From Kiritimatiellia bacterium (GTDB lineage Bacteria > Verrucomicrobiota > Kiritimatiellia > RFP12 > UBA1067): 5,463 nucleotides of DNA. Both the position numbers and the translations under genes were made by a program. Location: NCBI GenBank assembly GCA_017999015.1, contig JAGOBZ010000230.1:1-5463 (forward strand), read 5' to 3'. Positions 1 to 5,463 of this stretch are shown one piece after another; the first letter of the stretch is position 1; every line of letters begins with the position of its first letter. The notes beneath the pieces were generated by a model. That model searched no databases. It saw nothing but the letters and a program-made list of their open reading frames with translations, and was not told the DNA's origin.

Positions 1-2
1 CC

Positions 3-569
3 GGCACCAACGTCACCCTCACCGTGCGCGCGCCGGCCGGACTCGTGAGCTGGACCCTCACCGAAAGCCTGCCGTCCGGCCTGACGCCCTTCGCCGTCAC
101 CGGCGGCGGCGTCTGGAACGGCACCGCCCGCACGCTGACCTTCAGCGGCGCCGAAGCCTTCACCAACACCCTCGCCTACAGCGTCGCCTGCACCACCTCC
201 GGCCTCTACACCGTCACCGGCGCCCTCGCCGTCCCGCATGTCAGCGGCACGGTGGCGGTCGCCGGCGACAGCGCGATCCTCAACGCGAAACTGGTGCGCG
301 CCATCAGCGGCACCAACGTCGTGATCCATGTGCTGGCCGGCGGCTCCTGGCCGGTCACCGAGAACATTCCCGCCGGCCTCACGCCCTCCGCCATCACCGG
401 CGGCGCCTTCCACTCGTATGACAACGGAGCGATCTTCTGGTACGTCCAGACCGGTCCAGCCGTCCTCACCTATATCGCCTCCGGCGAGCCCGGGAGCTAC
501 ACCTTGAGCGGCTACTCGAATGCCGAGCCGGTCTTCGGCGACAACGTGCTGGTGATTCCGGGCGCGGAG
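3..569 (+). repeat. Two tandem protein repeats, 306-bp period
   Basis: The 12-mer GGCACCAACGTC occurs at 3-14 and again at 309-320, exactly 306 bp (102 codons) apart and in frame. The protein similarity continues after it: SLPSGLTPFAVTGG in unit 1 matches NIPAGLTPSAITGG in unit 2. Unit 2 is shorter (about 87 residues) and more diverged after the TGG core. The first unit starts at the window edge, so more copies probably lie upstream. Confidence 0.65.
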
Positions 570-806
570 ATCCCGCCGCCGGACATTCTCGCGTTCGCGC
601 CCGCCGCGCCGGGCCTCTTCACGCTGACCTTCACCTCGGTGGTCGACCAGGCCTACGCGGTGCTGACCAACGCCGCGCCCGGCGGCACCAACGGCTGGGC
701 CGCCTGCGTCGCGCCGGTTGCCGGCGCGGCAGGCGCGACGCACGTTCAGGTCCCGTCCGTGCCGCCGCGTCTTTTCTACCGCGTCAGAATTCTGGACCCT
801 GAGTGA
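3..806 (+). CDS. C-terminal part of an exported Ig-like repeat protein (5' end outside window)
   Basis: The reading frame is open from the first base and stops with TGA at 804-806, so the gene begins upstream; the GTG at 24 is an internal valine codon, not a start. The visible 267 residues hold two related beta-rich repeats (about nt 3-308 and 309-569), both opening with Gly-Thr-Asn-Val and carrying an E-x-x-P-x-GLTP-x-x-[IV]TGG core. A C-terminal domain follows (about nt 585-803) with a central GTNGW and a terminal FYRVR. Repeats of this kind and the W...FYRV ending are familiar from large secreted or surface proteins of Verrucomicrobiota, Kiritimatiellota and Planctomycetota. Composition is rich in Thr, Ala, Gly and Val, with no membrane segment visible here. 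Ligand and function are unknown; adhesion or polysaccharide binding would be a guess. The signal peptide and any catalytic domain would lie upstream of the window. Confidence 0.8.
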   Translation, partial: GTNVTLTVRAPAGLVSWTLTESLPSGLTPFAVTGGGVWNGTARTLTFSGAEAFTNTLAYSVACTTSGLYTVTGALAVPHVSGTVAVAGDSAILNAKLVRAISGTNVVIHVLAGGSWPVTENIPAGLTPSAITGGAFHSYDNGAIFWYVQTGPAVLTYIASGEPGSYTLSGYSNAEPVFGDNVLVIPGAEIPPPDILAFAPAAPGLFTLTFTSVVDQAYAVLTNAAPGGTNGWAACVAPVAGAAGATHVQVPSVPPRLFYRVRILDPE

Positions 807-813
807 AGGGAAG

Positions 814-1974
814 GTGAAGCAGGTGGCCTTCCCGACGATGCTCGGCGTCTTGCTGGATGCGGACTTTGACTACGGGGTCGAGGTGCTGGAGGGGGTGCGG
901 ACTTTCGCGCGGGCGCGTCCGGACTGGCGTGTCATGCCGATCCCGGCGGCGCAGGAGGGACTGCTGGCGCGGTTGGCCCGGTCCGGCGAGTTGCACGGCG
1001 TGATCGGCGCGTTTCTGAGCGACCGCTGGATCGAAAGCCGCCTGCCGCCGACGCTTAAAGTCGTGAACACCGCCAACCTGTCGCAGATCGCCAGTGTTTG
1101 CTCGGTGGTGCCGGACGATCCTGCGGTCGGACGCCTCGCCGCGCGCCATCTGTTTGATCTCGGTTACCGGAACATGCTGGTCGTCGCGGATCGTGCCACC
1201 TATGCCTCGCACTTGCGCCGCGAAGGATTTCTGGCGGCGGCCGCCGCAGAGCCAGAATGTCATGTGGATGATCCGACGGCCGAAGCTTCGGGGACGCCCG
1301 CCACCTACCGGCTCGAAACCTCATGGCGGGCATGGCTTGAGGCGGCAGACCGAGAAACCGCCGTCTTCTGTGTCAGCGACCATCTGGCCTGCCGTTTCTG
1401 GACCGTCTGCCGAGCGTGTGCGCCCGAGGTGCAGGCGCGCGTGTGCGCCATCGTTGGGGTGGGCGACTCCGTGACCGCCCGGGTGGTCGGCGGACTGGAT
1501 CTCACCTCGGTGCCGCTGCCCGGCCGCATGATCGGCCACCACGCCGCCGCAAGGCTGGAGCGATTATTGGCGGGCGACACCGGCGTCTGCTGCGAGCGGA
1601 TCGCCCCGGAGGGCATCAGCGTGCGCGGGTCAACGTCCCGGTATGCCTCCGCCGATCCGGTGGTGGCGCGCGCGATGGGCATCGCGCTGCAGACGTTGGA
1701 TCAGCAACTGGGCGTGGATGAAATCGCGCGACGCGCCGGCGTTTCGCGCCGGACGCTTGAGATTCATTTCCGCATCGCCTTCGGCCGCAGTCCGGCCGAA
1801 GAGATCCGTGCCCGCCGCTTGGAACTGGCCCGGCGCCTGCTGGCCGAAACCAGCCTGCCCGTGGCGGCTGTCGCCGTGCGCGTGGGGGCTGGCAGTGTAC
1901 AGGCCTTCACAACCCTCTTCCGTCAATCCTTCGGCAGCCCCCCGGCCGCCTGGCGCGCACGGCAAGGGCGCTGA
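814..1974 (+). CDS. XylR-like transcriptional regulator (LacI-type sensor domain plus AraC HTH)
   Basis: A 386-residue cytoplasmic DNA-binding protein, close to the roughly 390 residues usual for XylR-type regulators. Residues 1-275 resemble a LacI/GalR periplasmic-binding-like sensor: the opening KQVAF strand, DYGVEVLEGV, VGRLAARHLFDLGYRNMLVV (105-124), AVFCVSDHLA near 183-192, and the family hinge PEGISVRGST (265-274). Residues 283-384 are an AraC/XylS double helix-turn-helix: HTH1 LGVDEIARRAGVSRRTLEIHF (split at 299-319), the linker R-x-R-R-L-E-L-A-R-R-LL, and HTH2 ending F-RQSFGSPPAAWR. In HTH2 the usual Gly-Phe/Tyr is Gly-Ala (358-359). The GTG at 814 is chosen because the family begins K-R/Q-[IV]-A and GAAGGG lies just upstream; GTG 823, with GGAAGG 8 nt before it, is the main alternative. 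The frame stays open back to TTG 718, but that start would overlap the previous gene. The inducer is likely a sugar, but the regulon cannot be read from the window. Confidence 0.85.
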   Translation: MKQVAFPTMLGVLLDADFDYGVEVLEGVRTFARARPDWRVMPIPAAQEGLLARLARSGELHGVIGAFLSDRWIESRLPPTLKVVNTANLSQIASVCSVVPDDPAVGRLAARHLFDLGYRNMLVVADRATYASHLRREGFLAAAAAEPECHVDDPTAEASGTPATYRLETSWRAWLEAADRETAVFCVSDHLACRFWTVCRACAPEVQARVCAIVGVGDSVTARVVGGLDLTSVPLPGRMIGHHAAARLERLLAGDTGVCCERIAPEGISVRGSTSRYASADPVVARAMGIALQTLDQQLGVDEIARRAGVSRRTLEIHFRIAFGRSPAEEIRARRLELARRLLAETSLPVAAVAVRVGAGSVQAFTTLFRQSFGSPPAAWRARQGR

Positions 1975-2026
1975 ACAAATTTTCGGATTGCGGTCATTCG
2001 CATTAATTCCTTCGACATCACAACTC

Positions 2027-2055
2027 TTGAGACGACAAAACATTTTTGTTACTGT
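2027..2055 (+). promoter_or_regulatory. Candidate sigma70-type promoter with extended -10, for aspS
   Basis: TTGAGA at 2027-2032 matches the -35 consensus at five of six positions. After a 17-nt spacer comes TACTGT at 2050-2055, which keeps the key T1, A2 and T6, preceded by TGT to make an extended -10 (TGnTA). A start of transcription near 2062 would leave a leader of about 65 nt before the ATG at 2128. The region is clearly richer in A and T than the flanking genes. PVC promoters are poorly characterised, so this is a pattern match only. Confidence 0.45.
2035..2049. promoter_or_regulatory. 15-bp palindrome inside the promoter spacer (possible operator)
   Basis: ACAAAA-CAT-TTTTGT is a perfect six-base inverted repeat around a 3-bp centre. 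It lies wholly between the candidate -35 and -10 boxes, where a bound repressor would block polymerase. It is too A/T-rich and lacks a following T-run suited to a terminator. It may be chance or a bent A/T tract. Confidence 0.25.
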
Positions 2056-2127
2056 TCGGTCCGTCTGATAAGGGGTCAGGATCCCAATTCCCGGAACGGG
2101 GCGGGTTCTCCAGAAAGGCTGAGGCGT

Positions 2128-4245
2128 ATGGTGTTTCACGAACGGATTTTCTGCGGGCAGGTGACGGAGGCGGACGTCGGACGGCCGCTCCTGCTGGCCG
2201 GCTGGGTCGATGCCTTCCGCGACCACGGCGGGCTGCTCTTCATCCATCTGCGCGACCGCAGCGGTATCCTCCAGGTGGTCATCAGCCCGGAGGTCGCGCC
2301 GCCGGAGGTCTGCGCGCTCGCCGCCACGCTGCGCGCTGAGTTCTGCATCGCGGTGCGCGGCGCGCTGGTGCGGCGCCAGGCGGGCACCGAAAACCCCAAC
2401 ATCGAGACCGGCACGCTCGAGTTGATGGTCAGCGAACTGACCGTGCTCGCGGAGTCGGACGCCCTGCCCTTCGCGATCTCCGAGAAGGCGATGGTCGCCG
2501 GCGCGGCGGCCGCCGCCGACGCCGTGGCCGAAGACACGCGCCTGCAGTACCGCTATCTGGACCTGCGCCGTCCCTCCATGCGCGACCACCTGATCGCGCG
2601 CCACCGCATCTTTCAGTGCGTGCGCCGGTTTCTCGACGACAAGGGTTTTCTCGAGATCGAAACCCCGGTGCTGACCGCCAGCACCCCCGAGGGCGCGCGC
2701 GACTATCTGGTGCCCAGCCGCGTCCATCCGAAAAATTTCTACGCGCTGCCGCAGTCGCCCCAGCTCTTCAAACAGCTCCTCATGGTGGGCGGTCTCGAGC
2801 GCTATTTCCAGCTCGCGCGCTGCTTCCGCGACGAGGACCTGCGCCCCAACCGGCAGCCGGAGTTCACCCAGCTCGATCTCGAGGCCTCGTTCATCGACGA
2901 GGAGTTTCTCTACGCGCTGATCGAGGAGTTGACCGTCCGGCTCTTCGCTGTCGGCGGCATCACTCTGCCGCGGCCCTTCCCGCGCATGACCTATGCCGAG
3001 GCAATGGACTCGACCGGCTCGGACAAGCCCGATCTGCGCTTCGGCCTGCGGTTTGTCGATGTGACCGATGTCTTCACGCAGACGCGCTACGCCATCTTCC
3101 GCCAGATCCTTCAGCGCGGCGGCTGCATCAAGGGCCTCAACCTCAAAGGGCAGTCGGAGCGGCTCAGCAAAAACGTGCTGCAGAATGAGTACGCCAAGGA
3201 GATCGCGCCCTCCTTCGGCGCCAAAGGCATGACCTGGATGCGTGCGGAAAACGGCGCGCTGGAGTCCAACATCGTGCAGTTCTTCAGTGCGCAGGAGCTG
3301 GACGAACTGCGCCGGCGCTTCGCGGTCGAGGACGGCGATGTGCTCATCATGGTCGCTGATCCTTCCTACCGCGTGGTCACTTCCGCGCTCGGCAACTTGC
3401 GGCTGCACCTGGCCAACCGGCTGGGGCTGATCCCGGCCGACACCTTCTGCCCGCTCTGGGTCACCGACTTCCCGCTCTTCGAGCCGACCGACGAGGGCGG
3501 CGTGACCTCGACGCACCATCCCTTCACGGCGCCCCACCGGACCGACTTCGATCCGTCGAACGTCGAGGAGCTGCTGAGCCTGCGCTCGCGCGCCTATGAC
3601 CTGATCATGAACGGCGAAGAGTTGGGCGGCGGCAGCATCCGCATCCACGACCGTGCGGTGCAGCGCAAGATCTTCGCCGCGCTGGGCCTGAGCGATGAAG
3701 AGACGCAGACGCGGTTCGGCTTCTTCCTGCGCGCCTTCGATTTCGGCGCGCCGCCGCACGGCGGCCTGGCGCTGGGCATGGACCGCATGGTCTCGATGAT
3801 TCTGCAAACGCCCTCGATCCGCGAGGTGATCGCCTTCCCCAAGAACCGCAGCGCGGGCTGTCCGCTCACCGGCGCGCCCTCAGCCGTGAAGCGCGAACAG
3901 CTCGCCGAGCTGGGACTGCTCGATCTGGGCGGCTCCGCCGCGCTGCCGGGCGCCGAGGCGCAGGAGGACCGCGTCGACCGCGTCTCCTGGGTCTCGCGCA
4001 TCGGCGTCAGCGAACAGGAGCGGCCGGTCATGGAGGCCGTGCTCGCGCAGGCCGAGACGCTGGCGGAAGAGGTGGCCGCGCACGCCGGCACCGAGGCCCC
4101 GATCCGCTCGGTCGCGCCGGTCACCAACCGCACCCGGCCCGGCACCGAGGCGCGCCGCTCGCCCCTAGCCGAAGCGGGGCAGCTCTTCAAAAACGCCCCG
4201 GCCGTGAAGGGTGCCTACTTTAAGGTCGCCAGCGTGCTGGAGTAA
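2128..4245 (+). CDS. aspS: Aspartyl-tRNA synthetase fused to GatC (AspRS-GatC)
   Basis: Charges tRNA with aspartate in the cytoplasm (class IIb). The product has 705 residues against about 590 for bacterial AspRS. Order: OB-fold anticodon domain (1-110); an Ala-rich stretch (121-134); class II core with motif 1 near 166-182, flipping loop TASTPEGARDY (183-193), QSPQ (209-212), motif 2 with FRDEDLR (233-239) and QPEFTQLDLE (243-252); the bacterial GAD insertion (about 290-410); motif 3 GLALGMDRM (546-554). The usual C-terminus, AFPKNRS...TGAPS, ends near 598. A short Gly/Ala linker and a GatC domain (613-705) follow in frame. His33 in RDHGG and Gly86 correspond to His31 and Gly82 of Pseudomonas aeruginosa AspRS, residues tied to non-discriminating tRNA use, so charging of both tRNA-Asp and tRNA-Asn is inferred. 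ATG 2128 has AGAAAGG 9 nt upstream and matches the family N-terminus. A GatA-like gene follows after 35 nt, probably in the same operon. Confidence 0.95.
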   Translation: MVFHERIFCGQVTEADVGRPLLLAGWVDAFRDHGGLLFIHLRDRSGILQVVISPEVAPPEVCALAATLRAEFCIAVRGALVRRQAGTENPNIETGTLELMVSELTVLAESDALPFAISEKAMVAGAAAAADAVAEDTRLQYRYLDLRRPSMRDHLIARHRIFQCVRRFLDDKGFLEIETPVLTASTPEGARDYLVPSRVHPKNFYALPQSPQLFKQLLMVGGLERYFQLARCFRDEDLRPNRQPEFTQLDLEASFIDEEFLYALIEELTVRLFAVGGITLPRPFPRMTYAEAMDSTGSDKPDLRFGLRFVDVTDVFTQTRYAIFRQILQRGGCIKGLNLKGQSERLSKNVLQNEYAKEIAPSFGAKGMTWMRAENGALESNIVQFFSAQELDELRRRFAVEDGDVLIMVADPSYRVVTSALGNLRLHLANRLGLIPADTFCPLWVTDFPLFEPTDEGGVTSTHHPFTAPHRTDFDPSNVEELLSLRSRAYDLIMNGEELGGGSIRIHDRAVQRKIFAALGLSDEETQTRFGFFLRAFDFGAPPHGGLALGMDRMVSMILQTPSIREVIAFPKNRSAGCPLTGAPSAVKREQLAELGLLDLGGSAALPGAEAQEDRVDRVSWVSRIGVSEQERPVMEAVLAQAETLAEEVAAHAGTEAPIRSVAPVTNRTRPGTEARRSPLAEAGQLFKNAPAVKGAYFKVASVLE
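3964..4242 (+). other. GatC-like domain at the C-terminus of AspRS
   Basis: Residues 613-705 of the aspS product align along their whole length with free GatC (about 95 residues). VDRVSWVSRIGVSEQE corresponds to the V-x-H-V-A-x-LARL-x-L-x-x-EE start, then comes the amphipathic helix (634-652), the APVTNRTR turn, and the ending FKNAPAVKGAYFKVASVLE, which matches the GatC ending NAP...G-[YF]-[FI]-[KR]-V-P-x-[IV]-[LI]-[DE]. The usual R-E-D-E after the turn is altered to RPGTEA, and the Pro of V-P is Ala. GatC normally wraps the GatA-GatB interface of the amidotransferase. I see no ATG or GTG at the domain's start (its nearby valines are GTC), so it should be made only as a fusion. Confidence 0.85.
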
Positions 4246-4267
4246 CCCGCCGCTGCCCGCCGTCAAC

Positions 4268-4274
4268 AAAGGAA
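4268..4274 (+). promoter_or_regulatory. Shine-Dalgarno fixing the start of the GatA-like gene
   Basis: AAAGGAA lies 6-7 nt before the ATG at 4281, a near-ideal site in an otherwise GC-rich stretch. The 4281 frame is open upstream into the end of aspS but has no ATG or GTG between the aspS stop and 4281. The short N-terminus of the GatA-like protein is therefore not a start-calling error. Confidence 0.7.
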
Positions 4275-4280
4275 TCTGTC

Positions 4281-5463
4281 ATGACCCCGATCTACCTCTT
4301 TGAGAATCCAGACCCCGCGCCGTCCGTCCCGGGCGGCCCGCTCCACGGCACGCGCGTCGCGCTGCAGCCCACGGTCTCGGCGGCCGGCTGGCCGACCGAT
4401 GCCGGCTCGGCGGCGCTGGCCGGCTTCACCGCGCTCGAGGACGCGACCGTCGTGCAGCGCCTGCGCCAGGCAGGCGCTGCGCTGACCGGCCTGACCCGCG
4501 CCAGCGAGTTCGGCTTCGGGCTGCACGGCAGCCAGGCCGGCGAGGCGGTCCGCTTCGGAGCCGCCGACGCCGAGCTGGTGCTGGACATGATGGGCGAGTG
4601 CCGCTTGGCCGCCGCGCGCGCCGGCGCTTTCGGACTGACGCCGAGCGCCGGCCTGGTCTCGCGGCTCGGCCTCATCGGCCTGATCCCCTCGATGGAGCGC
4701 TGCGGGCTGCTCGCGCGCTCGTACGGCACGCTGCGCGCGCTGCTCGCGGCGCTGGCCGGTCCGGACGGGCGCGACCTCACGCTCGAGGAAGCGCCGCCGC
4801 CGGCCCCGGCCCCGCTGCCGGCCGACGGGCGCGGCGTCACGCTCGGCGTGATCCCGCAGGCGCTGGACGGCCTGCCCGCCGCGCAGGCGGAGAGGTTCCG
4901 CGCCGCACTTGACCGGCTGGCCGCGGCCGGCGTCGCCGTGCGCGAGCTGCCGCTGCCGGAGTACGGCCTGTTCGCGCTGGTTCACATGATCGTCGGCTCG
5001 GTGGAGGCCTCCTCGTGCGCGGGCCGTTATGACTCGGTGCGCTACGGACGCCGTCCGCCGGGCGCGAAAAGCTGGAACGAGATGTACCTGGGCGCGCGCG
5101 GCGCGGCGTTCGGCACCTGCGTCAAGAGCTTCCTGATTCAAGGCGCGTTCTTCCAGTTCGAACGCTATGCCGCGTATGAGAACGCCTGCCGCATCCGCGC
5201 ACGGCTGGTCGCGGCGACGCAGCGGCTCGCGTCAGAGGTCGATGCGCTGGCGCTGCCGCTGGCCGACAGCGTGCCGGAAAGTGCGGCGGCCACGCTCGCG
5301 CAGGCGTGTGCGCCGTTTGCGGCCACGCGGCTGGCCTCGGTCACCGGGCAGCCCGCGCTGGCGCTGCCGGCGGCGGGCGCGTGCGGCGCGCTGCAACTGG
5401 TCGGGCCGCGGCTCGGCGACGCGCGGCTGCTCGCGCTGGGCGAAACGCTTGCGGCTCTGTGCC
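4281..5463 (+). CDS. gatA: GatA-like amidase-fold protein lacking the catalytic residues (3' end outside window)
   Basis: Open for 394 codons to the window edge. GatA is the glutaminase subunit of GatCAB, which converts Asp-tRNA-Asn or Glu-tRNA-Gln to the amide form. GatA landmarks are clear: GGPLHGTRVAL (18-28), DATVVQRLRQAGAALTG (54-70), GLTPSAGLVSRLGLIG (118-133), LAGPDGRDLT (158-167), VEASSCAGRYDSVRYGRR (241-258), AFGTCVK (276-282), and GALQLVGPRLGDARLL (369-384), so only a few residues should be missing. Usual GatA length is about 485. Here about 50 N-terminal residues and about 20 around the Gly/Ser signature are absent. Against Staphylococcus aureus GatA, catalytic Lys79 becomes Gln29, the nucleophile Ser178 falls at or near Cys107, Ser154 may match Ser84, the Gln-binding Arg358 lies in VKSF instead of VKRR, and Asp425 falls on a Phe/Pro. 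It is probably a non-glutaminase or structural GatA. A paralogue with new chemistry is possible. Confidence 0.8.
   Translation, partial: MTPIYLFENPDPAPSVPGGPLHGTRVALQPTVSAAGWPTDAGSAALAGFTALEDATVVQRLRQAGAALTGLTRASEFGFGLHGSQAGEAVRFGAADAELVLDMMGECRLAAARAGAFGLTPSAGLVSRLGLIGLIPSMERCGLLARSYGTLRALLAALAGPDGRDLTLEEAPPPAPAPLPADGRGVTLGVIPQALDGLPAAQAERFRAALDRLAAAGVAVRELPLPEYGLFALVHMIVGSVEASSCAGRYDSVRYGRRPPGAKSWNEMYLGARGAAFGTCVKSFLIQGAFFQFERYAAYENACRIRARLVAATQRLASEVDALALPLADSVPESAAATLAQACAPFAATRLASVTGQPALALPAAGACGALQLVGPRLGDARLLALGETLAALC

Noticed and set aside
718..813. Upstream TTG start for the regulator at 718
   Set aside because: It would overlap 89 bp of the repeat-protein gene and add an Arg-rich stretch not found in XylR-type regulators. 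The family-like N-terminus begins at 814.
2086..2110. Possible terminator hairpin after the regulator gene (GGAAC...GTTCT)
   Set aside because: Only about four to five pairs with a wobble, no T-run follows, and it lies downstream of the promoter candidate. It is not enough to call a terminator or leader structure.
1630..3807. Very long minus-strand open frame (725 codons) across aspS
   Set aside because: It lies opposite a certain AspRS gene with all class II motifs. The product is Arg/Gln/Glu/Ala-rich without recognisable domains, as expected of an antisense frame in GC-rich coding DNA.
4246..4280. Assembly or frameshift explanation for the missing GatA N-terminus
   Set aside because: The region upstream is the intact GatC ending plus 35 nt of spacer, and the ATG has a near-ideal ribosome site. 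There is no room or similarity for lost N-terminal codons.
4263..5141. Minus-strand open frame (292 codons) opposite the GatA-like gene
   Set aside because: Arg- and Ala-rich low-complexity product. The + strand frame shows clear GatA similarity and a strong Shine-Dalgarno, so this is a shadow frame.

Overview
This 5.46 kb window is GC-rich, with all confident genes on the + strand. It looks like a chromosome segment from the PVC superphylum, most like Kiritimatiellota or Verrucomicrobiota. The reasons are a secreted Ig-like repeat protein ending in a W...FYRV C-terminal domain, a XylR-type (LacI-like sensor plus AraC HTH) regulator, and strong GC bias at third codon positions. This placement is an inference, since no marker here fixes the phylum.

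Layout. (1) 3-806 is the 3' end of an exported repeat protein: two beta-sandwich-type repeats with a 306-bp period, then a C-terminal domain. (2) 814-1974 is a XylR/AraC-type sugar-responsive regulator that starts 7 nt after the previous stop. (3) 1975-2127 is a relatively AT-rich gap with a good extended -10 promoter candidate and a 15-bp palindrome inside its spacer. (4) 2128-4245 is an aspartyl-tRNA synthetase whose 705-residue product ends in a complete GatC-like domain, giving an AspRS-GatC fusion. (5) 4281-5463 is a GatA-like protein, cut only at its last residues by the window edge. It follows the fusion by 35 nt and has its own strong Shine-Dalgarno.

The biological interest lies in genes 4 and 5. 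Together they encode parts of the indirect asparaginyl-tRNA pathway: an AspRS with the His/Gly residues typical of non-discriminating bacterial enzymes, a covalently attached GatC, and a GatA homologue. By alignment from memory, the GatA homologue has lost the catalytic Lys, most of the Gly/Ser amidase signature, and the Arg and Asp that bind glutamine. The parts that seem to remain are the fold and the surface needed to dock. One reading is a hard-wired transamidosome with a pseudo-glutaminase subunit. The alternatives are that a catalytic GatA lies elsewhere in the genome, or that the ammonia source is different. GatB is not in the window; the next gene downstream is the obvious place to look.
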